DNA of 22,427 nt from assembly GCA_903880655.1 (NCBI GenBank), contig CAIRQE010000059.1, positions 1 through 22,427 of the forward strand. Direction: 5' to 3'. This document shows, piece by piece, positions 6,822-13,962 of this stretch (position 1 is the first letter of the stretch; the number at the start of each line of letters is the position of its first letter). Below the pieces are notes generated by a model. It had not been told where the DNA came from. It did no database searches and worked only from the letters and a program-made list of their open reading frames with translations. The stretch comes from an uncultured bacterium (GTDB lineage: Bacteria > Patescibacteriota > Saccharimonadia > Saccharimonadales > CAIOMD01). The position numbers and the translations under genes are program-made.

Positions 6822-7238
6822 TTATTTAGTAGCGTTTGATAGGACAAACTTAACTACAACTTGCGATATTGCAACAATAATAAGACCTACGATTGCATAA
6901 AGAATCGTGTTCTTCGCGCTCGTTACTCCACTAGACTCGCCACCGGATGTAACATATTTAAATCCTCCGACGATAATCATTATAACTGAGACGACACCGA
7001 CTACCCATGAGAAGACTGTTATAACTGTGTTAACTATTCCATTAACTCCAGTTCCGCCGGTATCTGTTGCACAAGAAGTAGTCGAACCTGGTGCTTCAAG
7101 ATTTGCTCCACTACAAAGACTTTCTTGGATTTCGCTGTTTTGGGCGAATGCCGGAGAGGCAGTGAGCATCATTGCGCCTGGTACTACCGTAAGAGCGAGG
7201 GCGTACATTACTGTTAATAAGAGTTTAATTCTGTTCAT
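6822..7238 (-). CDS. pilin-like T4SS subunit (VirB2/TrbC type), paralog 6
   Basis: A 138-residue protein with a signal peptide (probable cleavage after AFA at 30-32), a mature N-terminal region of about 36 residues, and two membrane helices (about 69-92 and 109-133) joined by a polar loop. The loop and its flanks carry the motif shared with its neighbours: MIIVGGFKYVTSGGESSG...AKNTILYAIVGLI. Two cysteines (C42, C56) lie in the mature N-terminal part and could form a disulphide. Two-helix proteins of this layout are typical of VirB2/TrbC-type T4SS pilins. Unlike the other five genes of the array it has its own promoter (7275-7303), and a terminator follows 12 bases after its stop. This suggests separate, strong expression and makes it a candidate major subunit (inference). 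Confidence 0.8.
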   Translation of the reverse strand: MNRIKLLLTVMYALALTVVPGAMMLTASPAFAQNSEIQESLCSGANLEAPGSTTSCATDTGGTGVNGIVNTVITVFSWVVGVVSVIMIIVGGFKYVTSGGESSGVTSAKNTILYAIVGLIIVAISQVVVKFVLSNATK

Positions 7239-7274
7239 TGTCTTTTCTCTTTGCTGTTAATGGTTAATATACAA

Positions 7275-7303
7275 TTTATAACATTTGACGGCGTCTAGGG
7301 CAA
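7275..7303 (-). promoter_or_regulatory. promoter of the last pilin-like gene
   Basis: Minus strand: -35 TTGCCC (7298-7303), a 17-base spacer that ends in TGT (extended -10), and -10 TATAAA (7275-7280). The leader before ATG 7238 is about 30 bases and contains AAAGAGA as a weak ribosome binding site. It lies in the only sizeable gap within the pilin-like array. Confidence 0.6.
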
Positions 7304-7312
7304 TAGATTTTT

Positions 7313-7678
7313 TTACTGAGTAGCCTTGGTGAGCACAAAATGTACAATAATTTGTGCAACTGCAACAACAATAAGGCCTATGACTGCATAGAGCACTGTA
7401 TTTCGCGAAGAACTTACTTTTCCTGAATCTCCCCCAGACGTTACAAATCTAAATCCTCCGAAAATAATCATGAAGACCGAGGCGATACCAACGATCCAGG
7501 AGAATAATGTAATAACAAAGTTGACGTTATTCCGAACGGCTGTACCAGGGTCTGCGCTGCACCCGCCCGGTAAACCTTGGCAGGCAGCTGTAGTTGAAGA
7601 AGTTTCTGCACGAACAGGCGAATGAAGACTGAGTATTAGTCCGACTGCAAAAAATAAAGCTATTAATAATTTTTTCAT
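7313..7678 (-). CDS. pilin-like T4SS subunit (VirB2/TrbC type), paralog 5
   Basis: A 121-residue protein with signal peptide (cleavage after VRA, 22-24), a short mature head with two cysteines (C33, C40), and two membrane helices (about 51-74 and 93-116). The inter-helix motif IIFGGFRFVTSGGDSGKVSSSRN is nearly the same as that of the neighbouring 132-residue paralog. It is the shortest of the signal-peptide-bearing members. It starts 7 bases after the stop of the upstream paralog with AGGAT as Shine-Dalgarno. A 74-base gap holding a promoter separates it from paralog 6. Role as T4SS fibre or channel subunit is inferred from size, topology and context. Confidence 0.78.
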   Translation of the reverse strand: MKKLLIALFFAVGLILSLHSPVRAETSSTTAACQGLPGGCSADPGTAVRNNVNFVITLFSWIVGIASVFMIIFGGFRFVTSGGDSGKVSSSRNTVLYAVIGLIVVAVAQIIVHFVLTKATQ

Positions 7679-7685
7679 ATATATC

Positions 7686-8084
7686 CTATTTTAAATTACC
7701 TATTACGAAACTGACAATTATTCTTGCAATAACAATAACGATGAGGCCTATGGATGAGTAGATAATGGTATTGCGTGCTGAGGCTACTTTTCCACTGTCG
7801 CCACCTGCTGTTACGAAACGAAATCCAGAAAAAATAATCATAATGACAGCAATCACACCACCGGCCCAAGCAATTATATTTGCTACCGTGTTTATTACGC
7901 CGTTTGACCCAGAAACTGGATCTTCATCAACTGCACCACAAACTGGTCCCGTAGTTTCATTTCCCGCACCTTCGCAGACTTGTTCGGTTGGATCATATGC
8001 TGCACGCGCACTACTAATTGGAATGAAAGCCAAACTCAAGGAGAGTATTGATAAAACTGTTAGCAATGATTTCATTTTATTCAT
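7686..8084 (-). CDS. pilin-like T4SS subunit (VirB2/TrbC type), paralog 4
   Basis: A 132-residue protein. Signal peptide with cleavage near ARA|A (about 26-29), two cysteines in the mature head (C37, C49), and helices at about 62-86 and 105-129. The conserved loop reads SGFRFVTAGGDSGKVASARN. The ATG overlaps the TGA of the upstream gene (TGATG), so translation is coupled. A second in-frame ATG three codons later is an alternative start with little effect on the signal peptide. Closest in sequence to paralogs 5 and 6, which suggests that these three arose by recent duplications within the array (inference). Confidence 0.78.
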   Translation of the reverse strand: MNKMKSLLTVLSILSLSLAFIPISSARAAYDPTEQVCEGAGNETTGPVCGAVDEDPVSGSNGVINTVANIIAWAGGVIAVIMIIFSGFRFVTAGGDSGKVASARNTIIYSSIGLIVIVIARIIVSFVIGNLK

Positions 8085-8389
8085 CAGACGTTACCTAGAA
8101 CAAAACTTACGATAAGTATTGCGCTGAGAGAGATCGCTAACCCTACTGCTGCGTAAATAATTGCACTTCTGGCTGTATTAATTTTTTGAGGCTCCCCAGA
8201 AGAAAGAACAAACTGAACGCCAGCTATTACAATAACGAGAAAACAAATAGCCGCTAGCACACCGAAAGAATAGTTTAGAAGTTCTGTTATTTTTCCATTT
8301 CCAGAAAGATTCCCTTTCGGGATATCTACCTGATCAGATTCGATGATTCCGCTGGCGAAGTTATTAATGGCTGTTAAAATTGATGTCAT
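8084..8389 (-). CDS. pilin-like T4SS subunit lacking a signal peptide, paralog 3
   Basis: A 101-residue protein, the shortest of the six. It lacks a hydrophobic N-terminal signal: the first 35 residues are an amphipathic stretch then a polar linker. Two membrane helices follow (about 38-62 and 75-98), with the loop VLSSGEPQKINTARSA matching the family pattern in a divergent form. It has no cysteine pair in the head; its single Cys (C49) lies in helix 1. It starts 9 bases after the stop of the previous gene with no clear Shine-Dalgarno sequence. Without a cleaved leader it would have to insert by its helices alone, so it may be a base-plate or minor subunit rather than a processed pilin (inference). 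Confidence 0.75.
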   Translation of the reverse strand: MTSILTAINNFASGIIESDQVDIPKGNLSGNGKITELLNYSFGVLAAICFLVIVIAGVQFVLSSGEPQKINTARSAIIYAAVGLAISLSAILIVSFVLGNV

Positions 8390-8398
8390 ATATTACTG

Positions 8399-8854
8399 CT
8401 ATTTCGATAATAAGTATGCTGCAAATTTTACTATTTGTGAAGCTAGTACGGCTATGACAAGTCCGACAAGGGCATTGACCACGGTTTTCTTACCCTTCGA
8501 TATAGCATCTGGCGAACCTTGAGCAGTTGCAAACCTAAATCCCCCATATACTACAAAAATAAGGGCTACTAAAGCTGCGACTCTAAGCAAAATATCTATA
8601 ACGGCCAAGCCGACGAAGGGGATAGGGTTACCACCATTTGGCGCTGTAGTCTGACAAACATGAGTGCTAGGATCAGGTTGAACGTTCAAATATTCATACC
8701 AAGATGGTATGCCTAAGAATGTGGTCGTGTTTGTGCAATTTGCTGATGCGTCTGCTGCAAGTACTGTACTGGATAACGTGGAAACAAGGATTACCATTGA
8801 GGCTGACAAGCTAAATGAAATAAAAAAATATTTTATTCTCTTCGTAAGAAACAT
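8399..8854 (-). CDS. pilin-like T4SS subunit (VirB2/TrbC type), paralog 2
   Basis: A 151-residue protein, the longest of the array. Signal peptide cleaved near VLA|A (31-33), a mature head of about 45 residues with cysteines C40 and C67 and an aromatic patch (IPSWYEYLN), and two helices (about 81-105 and 123-149). The loop GGFRFATAQGSPDAISKGKK keeps the GGFRF(V/A)T start of the family motif but then diverges. The ATG overlaps the TAA of the upstream gene (TAATG). Assignment to T4SS pilin-like proteins rests on topology, the motif and position. Confidence 0.75.
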   Translation of the reverse strand: MFLTKRIKYFFISFSLSASMVILVSTLSSTVLAADASANCTNTTTFLGIPSWYEYLNVQPDPSTHVCQTTAPNGGNPIPFVGLAVIDILLRVAALVALIFVVYGGFRFATAQGSPDAISKGKKTVVNALVGLVIAVLASQIVKFAAYLLSK

Positions 8855-9279
8855 TATAATACTCCGCCGGGCACTAGCCAGTTCAAAATAGAATAAAAAG
8901 CAATGTAGGCAGCTAATCCAATCAGTACGTTGGTTATTTTTTTCTTGGCGGATTGGATTGATTGAGCATTATCCCCGGCAGCAGAATATTGAATTCCCGC
9001 TACCACGATCATTAGGACTGCGCCAAATCCGATCAAGGCACTAATTACATTTATAAAGAATATAATCCAAAGAACGATGGGATTTCCTGAAGTAAGGCCA
9101 GTGTATTGACCATTTCCTGTGCAAGTAGGAATATTTAGCCCCCTGCCGGTACACGTATAACCGGGTGGTTCTGGGATAGGATCAGCGGCACGGACAGGAG
9201 ATCCGAGAAATGCAAAAAGCACCACAACACTTAATAGAGCAGTAATGAAGTAGATTCCCGTGTTTCGAATATTTTGCAT
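8854..9279 (-). CDS. pilin-like T4SS subunit (VirB2/TrbC type), paralog 1
   Basis: A 141-residue protein, first gene of the minus-strand array. Signal peptide (cleavage near VRA|A, 29-31), a mature head with C43 and C53 in a Pro/Gly-rich segment, and helices at about 68-93 and 114-136 linked by AAGDNAQSIQSAKKK. It is the most divergent of the signal-bearing members. The operon promoter appears to be TATAAA at 9290-9295, so the mRNA leader is only about 4 bases. It is transcribed divergently from the VirB6-like gene at 9354, with 74 bases between the two starts, so both transcripts may be controlled together. Confidence 0.75.
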   Translation of the reverse strand: MQNIRNTGIYFITALLSVVVLFAFLGSPVRAADPIPEPPGYTCTGRGLNIPTCTGNGQYTGLTSGNPIVLWIIFFINVISALIGFGAVLMIVVAGIQYSAAGDNAQSIQSAKKKITNVLIGLAAYIAFYSILNWLVPGGVL

Positions 9280-9289
9280 CTGAGATTAT

Positions 9290-9295
9290 TTTATA
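9290..9295 (-). promoter_or_regulatory. -10 element of the pilin-like operon
   Basis: TATAAA on the minus strand, 10 bases before ATG 9279. The -35 is not clear. It lies in the 74-base divergent region shared with the VirB6-like gene. Confidence 0.4.
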
Positions 9296-9301
9296 GCGCA
9301 A

Positions 9302-9330
9302 TTGAACTTAAGTAAATCTATACTTATTTT
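9302..9330 (+). promoter_or_regulatory. possible promoter of the T4SS core operon
   Basis: TTGAAC (9302-9307), a 17-base spacer and TATTTT (9325-9330). The match is moderate. An alternative -10, TATACT at 9319-9324, has no suitable -35. The region is very AT-rich, so chance matches are likely. Confidence 0.3.
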
Positions 9331-9353
9331 TTACATTATTTTAATTTTCGTTT

Positions 9354-12122
9354 ATGCTTATTAATAAGAAAGCGAATCAATTAATTATAATGAAAAAAAA
9401 TAAAATAAAATTACGATTCATACCGTTTCTTCTTTTATTTATTTCCTCAGTAGTTGTATCTACACTGAATTTAAATAGTGTCGCGAAAGCGGCTAATTCA
9501 GCAACTCTCAAGCAGCAGGTGGAAAATTTTACAACCCTCTATACTATGTCCGGAGAGAATGGTACGGCTACATACGACTCAACCTGTTCATTTTCTTCAA
9601 CATTAAGTTACGCAAGTATTATTAATAATACCCTCTATGCACCTTTACCTGGCCTTCGCGCGAGCGAGCCGACGTTTCCTAGTGGTCAATCCTTTACATC
9701 ATCTAGTCAGACATGGACCTGTGATCAATTCTGGCAAAATACACTGCCAAGTATCTGGATGCCTGCAATATTGCCACCCGGTGACAATAATGAAATAAAT
9801 TTTTTTAGAGCTATAGGCTATGACTGCAACGACAAAAGTGCTACGTGCACCACTGCTAAGAGTAATGTTGATATCTTTAATAATTTGGTCAGTCTTTTAA
9901 GACAAAAAAACCCGGCTCTCTTTGATAATATCGCCAGTACTGGATATAATGACTTTAAGCCAAAGGACGCAATTACATATTATGCATACTCCCAGGCTTT
10001 CTTTGCGAGCGATGGTTGCGAAATGCAACTTGAAAAAAGTCCAAGTGAAGCTATCAAGGGCATTGCAAATTCAGAAATGGGAGGAAATACTGACCTCACC
10101 GTAACCCCATGGTATTACAAGGCCTACGCCGTGGGTAGTGATGGTACGGTGGGGGAGAACATCTATTCCAGCACACACGACTACAATACAATAGTATCAG
10201 TGATTTTTGGTGTCCCTACAGATAATGGCGGAAAAGCAAATTGTGGAGAATTAGCTCATCATATGGATAAAAACGCTAATCTCGCAAATGCTGCAGCTCC
10301 TATATTAAGACAAGATGGGGATACTGGACCTCAGGCCGGTACCGCTGATCAGGCCACAACCTCACCATACGATGGATGTTTTATCCATATTTGGCTCGTG
10401 GGCTGGATTATGTGCGCACTTCTTTCGCTAGCCGATCAGATGCTCGGCTGGTTTCAACAAGTTATATCTTCAATTTTGTTCGTAAACCAATCAAATTTTA
10501 GTACGGATTGCCCTGCCAGTGGCTGTCTCTATAAGGCGTGGAGCTCGGTTAAAGATCTTTCATCAGTTCTAATTCTACTAATTGGACTATTTATGATATT
10601 AAGTCAAGTGTTTGGATTTGAGTTTATGAGTGCCTACACAGTAAAGAAAATTTTGCCGAGACTAATAATTTCAGCAATATTGATTCAGTTCTCTTGGTTA
10701 ATATTTACTAACTTCCTAATATTAGTCAACGCCCTTGGCACGGGGGTTCAAGAGCTACTCGTAACACCCTTCAGCCAAACGGCGACTTTTACTAATCTTT
10801 CTATAAATCAAATTTTAACCAACGGAAGCCAAACGGGTGGCCTTGGAGCTTCTGGAAGCTTTAGTCTTCTTTTTGCAACCATCGCGGGATCAGCTGCTCT
10901 AGCTGCAGGGGGTGCAGTAGGGCTTACAATACTAGCAATCGGTGTACTAATAAGCATTATAACAATAATCTTTACGTTAATCGTTCGAATCGCTCTGCTT
11001 CTACTTTTGCTCGTTGTTTCGCCCATAGCACTTATTGCTTGGGTGCTCCCTGGGACTCAATCAATTTGGAAAAATTGGTGGAGCAACTTTAGCAAATTAG
11101 CATTTATGTTTCCAATAATAATGCTGCTATTTAGTGCTGGAATTATAGGCGCAACAGTTATGTCAAACGAAGTTCTTCCTGGAGGAGGAACTTTCTCAGC
11201 AATTGCAGCAATAGTAGCTTATTTTGGTCCTCTGTTCCTTATACCTGCAACATTTAAGTATGCTGGCACTGCAATGGCTGCCGCTAGTGGGGGTGTTAGT
11301 AAGCTTGGCGGGATGGTCAAGGAGAAGAATCCTGTCAGCAAAAGTTTGGGGGCAGCGTCAGAGAAACGCCAAGCAGAAAAGAAACGAAAACAGCAAATTG
11401 GTCTTTCAAGCAGTAGCAAGTTTAAGCGTATGCGTTCTGGCTTCAGCACTGGTGCATATGGTACATCAAAGGCGGGAAGAAATATTATGAAGGCGAATGC
11501 GGAAGCTGAAGGCATAAAGGAAGAGGGTTTAAATATTGCGACATCCATAAAAGGTCTCGGATATGATGAGCAAAAAGCAACGGTTATGGGCATCGCTAAA
11601 GATCCTTCAAAAAATAAATACGAAAGATTGGCTGCGACGCACTGGCTTGCTGAAAAAGGCGCATCAGCCGAACTACATGAAGTCCAGGCTAGTATGAAAG
11701 AAGAAGCTCGAATGAATGGGGATGTTGATATGAATGGGGAGGGAAAATCTCGTCTCTGGAACCAAGCGTCAGACAACGATTTTGCGACTATTAAAAGTGG
11801 TGCGGCAGATATAGTGGGTAAATTCGGTGAAACTTCTGCCGCTACATTTGCTACCCAAAAGCAGGATACATTTAATAGGCTTCAGGACCATGTAGCTACA
11901 TTAGCCGATACCGCAACAGATGCCAGCAAAACTGCTGCTCAAAGGCAAGCAGCCAAGGCAGAGGGCGATAAAATTGTGAAAACCCTTTATGAACTTAAAA
12001 ATAGTGAGGCATATGTCAACGTAGCGCCTGAAATTAAGAATCAAATAGATGATATGACTACTGGTAATTTCAAGCACACTGACAAAACTAAAATAGATAA
12101 ACACGGCAGAAACATATCATAA
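9354..12122 (+). CDS. VirB6/TrbL-like T4SS membrane protein
   Basis: A 922-residue protein in three parts. The N-terminus has a signal-like hydrophobic segment (about 22-46, ending AKA), followed by an extracytoplasmic domain to about residue 340 with cysteines at 78, 123, 158, 165, 222 and 297. The centre (about 342-640) holds seven or so membrane helices, including a very hydrophobic one at 528-560 and the segment WVLPGTQSIWKNWW (563-576), which resembles the polytopic VirB6/TrbL core. The tail (645-922) is charged, helix-rich and presumably cytoplasmic. VirB6-type proteins form the inner-membrane channel and contact the VirB4 ATPase. ATG 9390, 12 codons in, gives a more standard signal peptide and is a plausible alternative start. 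First gene of the + strand T4SS operon. Confidence 0.75.
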   Translation: MLINKKANQLIIMKKNKIKLRFIPFLLLFISSVVVSTLNLNSVAKAANSATLKQQVENFTTLYTMSGENGTATYDSTCSFSSTLSYASIINNTLYAPLPGLRASEPTFPSGQSFTSSSQTWTCDQFWQNTLPSIWMPAILPPGDNNEINFFRAIGYDCNDKSATCTTAKSNVDIFNNLVSLLRQKNPALFDNIASTGYNDFKPKDAITYYAYSQAFFASDGCEMQLEKSPSEAIKGIANSEMGGNTDLTVTPWYYKAYAVGSDGTVGENIYSSTHDYNTIVSVIFGVPTDNGGKANCGELAHHMDKNANLANAAAPILRQDGDTGPQAGTADQATTSPYDGCFIHIWLVGWIMCALLSLADQMLGWFQQVISSILFVNQSNFSTDCPASGCLYKAWSSVKDLSSVLILLIGLFMILSQVFGFEFMSAYTVKKILPRLIISAILIQFSWLIFTNFLILVNALGTGVQELLVTPFSQTATFTNLSINQILTNGSQTGGLGASGSFSLLFATIAGSAALAAGGAVGLTILAIGVLISIITIIFTLIVRIALLLLLLVVSPIALIAWVLPGTQSIWKNWWSNFSKLAFMFPIIMLLFSAGIIGATVMSNEVLPGGGTFSAIAAIVAYFGPLFLIPATFKYAGTAMAAASGGVSKLGGMVKEKNPVSKSLGAASEKRQAEKKRKQQIGLSSSSKFKRMRSGFSTGAYGTSKAGRNIMKANAEAEGIKEEGLNIATSIKGLGYDEQKATVMGIAKDPSKNKYERLAATHWLAEKGASAELHEVQASMKEEARMNGDVDMNGEGKSRLWNQASDNDFATIKSGAADIVGKFGETSAATFATQKQDTFNRLQDHVATLADTATDASKTAAQRQAAKAEGDKIVKTLYELKNSEAYVNVAPEIKNQIDDMTTGNFKHTDKTKIDKHGRNIS

Positions 12123-12144
12123 TAAATACGAAATGAATTAGACA

Positions 12145-13098
12145 GTGGCAACATATAAAGTAATACAAGATATAGAAGCAGACGATAAGCTACTTGGGCC
12201 TCTATCGCTTAAACAGTTTATCTTTGCTCTTGTTGCTATCGGTTTCGCCTTTCTGGGCTACGTACTTGCCTCTAAGACTGGTCAGCTTTTTGCTGTTGTA
12301 CCTGTACTTCCTTTTGTTGCAATATTTGGGATACTGGCGGCACCCATTGGGGGCTACCAGTCTACAGATGTTTGGCTGGCTGCAAGAATTAGATTTTTCC
12401 TAAAACCACATAAGCGAGTTTGGCTTCAATCAGAAATCAAGAATCTGGTTAATATTACAGTACCCAAAAAGTTAGAAAAAATTTATACAGATGGGCTTAA
12501 CCAGGATCAGGTGAGAAGTAGATTAAAAGTCCTCGCTGATACGCTGGATAGTCGTGGTTGGGCCATCAAGAATGCTGACGTCAATATCGCGTTTGAGCCA
12601 GATTACATCAATGAAAGTACCGATCGTCTTGTGAGCACATCCAGCTTGCCCCAAACAATGCAGGCACTAGACGTAGCTCCATCAGACGATATTTTAGACG
12701 AAAACAGTAATTATGTTGCTCAAAATTTTTCAAATATGGTTGCGGCGGCAGAAAAAGCGCAGCGCGATGCACTTATAGAGAAGATGAATCAATTGCGTAA
12801 TGAAACATATGTGAGCGAGCCGAAAGAAGATATGGCTGAAAAAGAAATGATAGCCACTATTCTTGAGAAGAAGATGAAAAATGACGAAGTAAACAGAGAA
12901 CTTAATCACGCTCACCATAAATCTCTAAACCCGATTGCTACTCCTCCTTCGTTTGTAAAAATAGCACATCAGCCGATGACAGCCGAATCCAAGCCTGCTA
13001 TAGTTAACGAGGTAAACACCAAAAAAATTGTTACTCACGAGGTACCTTCCTCGCAACTAACTGAAGCGAACGGTGACGTGGTGATTAATCTTCGTTAG
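12145..13098 (+). CDS. PrgI family T4SS membrane protein
   Basis: A 317-residue protein. The first 110 residues match the PrgI family: MATYKVIQDIEADDKLLGPLS start, two close membrane helices (about 24-43 and 49-69), then ARIRFFLKPHKRVW. PrgI-type proteins are small inner-membrane components that almost always precede the VirB4 gene in Gram-positive and CPR T4SS loci; they correspond in position to VirB3. This copy is much longer than the usual 100-150 residues: after residue 110 there is a soluble, charged, partly coiled-coil-like extension. The start is GTG at 12145, 22 bases after the VirB6-like stop, with no obvious Shine-Dalgarno sequence. Confidence 0.85.
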   Translation: MATYKVIQDIEADDKLLGPLSLKQFIFALVAIGFAFLGYVLASKTGQLFAVVPVLPFVAIFGILAAPIGGYQSTDVWLAARIRFFLKPHKRVWLQSEIKNLVNITVPKKLEKIYTDGLNQDQVRSRLKVLADTLDSRGWAIKNADVNIAFEPDYINESTDRLVSTSSLPQTMQALDVAPSDDILDENSNYVAQNFSNMVAAAEKAQRDALIEKMNQLRNETYVSEPKEDMAEKEMIATILEKKMKNDEVNRELNHAHHKSLNPIATPPSFVKIAHQPMTAESKPAIVNEVNTKKIVTHEVPSSQLTEANGDVVINLR

Positions 13099-13133
13099 GG
13101 TGGAATATTTTTATTCAATAAAAAGATATAGGC

Positions 13134-13946
13134 ATGACAATGAATCCGCAAAGAACTAATACAACAGCTGGCCAAGGTACGAATGGGGTACCTGCTAATG
13201 GCGTAAATAAACCTGTCTCCAAGGCGGGAAAAAATAGCAGCCAAAATAGCCTACAGATAAACGAAATCCGTGATGGCGTGGTTATAATGAATGACGGTTC
13301 ATTTAGAAGCGTTTTAATGCTCAAAAGTATTAATTTTGACCTTATGAGCCCTCAAGAGCGAGAAGGAGTTGAGTTCGCCTATCAAGGGTTTCTTAACTCA
13401 CTGTACTTTCCTATACAAATCTTTATTCGATCCCAGAAGGTAGACCTTGGGCCTTATTTAGATAAGCTAGAGAAGATTCGCGGGGAGCACGATAATATGC
13501 TTTTGGCACTACTCATGGATGATTATATAAACTTTATGGATAATCTGGCAGCACAGACAAATATCATGGATAAAAAATTCTACATCTGTATTCCATACTT
13601 TCCTGTTCCTGATGCACAAAAAACGGTTCAAGAAAGTAAGAATCTTTTTACCGGTATTTTTGGTAAAAAAGAGCAGGTTATCACGATTGACGAAGGTACC
13701 TTAGAAAATGCTAAAACTGAGCTCAGAAATAGAGTTCAGGCAGCGCTAAACGGCCTCATGCAAGCGGGTGTTCAGGGGCTTCCACTTGACACGCAAGAGC
13801 TTATTGAGCTCTATTATGATGCCTACAACCCTGACACGGCGACTAGACAACAATTAAAGAACTTTTCTGATTTATCTGTACCCGTCGTAACCCAAGGAGT
13901 CGGACAAGCACCACAACCAAATATGGCAAGGGAATTGCCATCATGA
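13134..13946 (+). CDS. TraC-like domain protein, probable detached N-domain of VirB4
   Basis: A 270-residue soluble protein. The first 40 residues are low-complexity (Asn, Thr, Gly, Lys). From about 41 it reads INEIRDGVVIMNDGSFRSVL, then INFDLMSPQEREGVEFAYQGFLNSLYFPIQIFIRSQKV, then the FYICIPYFPV strand near 147-156. This follows the pattern of the N-terminal domain of VirB4/TraC-type ATPases (membrane-contacting part), which here stands as its own gene directly before an ATPase that lacks such an extension. Ends about 16 bases before the ATPase gene. The start is uncertain: ATG 13140, two codons in, lies 7 bases after AGG and may be better placed for the ribosome. No transmembrane segment is seen. 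Confidence 0.75.
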   Translation: MTMNPQRTNTTAGQGTNGVPANGVNKPVSKAGKNSSQNSLQINEIRDGVVIMNDGSFRSVLMLKSINFDLMSPQEREGVEFAYQGFLNSLYFPIQIFIRSQKVDLGPYLDKLEKIRGEHDNMLLALLMDDYINFMDNLAAQTNIMDKKFYICIPYFPVPDAQKTVQESKNLFTGIFGKKEQVITIDEGTLENAKTELRNRVQAALNGLMQAGVQGLPLDTQELIELYYDAYNPDTATRQQLKNFSDLSVPVVTQGVGQAPQPNMARELPS

Positions 13947-13962
13947 CAGGAGCTATAAAATA

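Noticed and set aside
6907..8115. Two + strand open frames (117 and 116 aa) opposite pilin-like genes
   Set aside because: Thr/Pro/Ile-rich mirror translations arising opposite the conserved hydrophobic helices; their similarity to each other only reflects the paralogy on the minus strand.
11219..11776. 185-aa open frame antisense to the VirB6-like gene
   Set aside because: Shadow of the charged, Ala/Lys-rich tail of the VirB6-like protein; the antisense translation is Ser/Phe/Pro-rich with no recognisable motif, signal or ribosome site.
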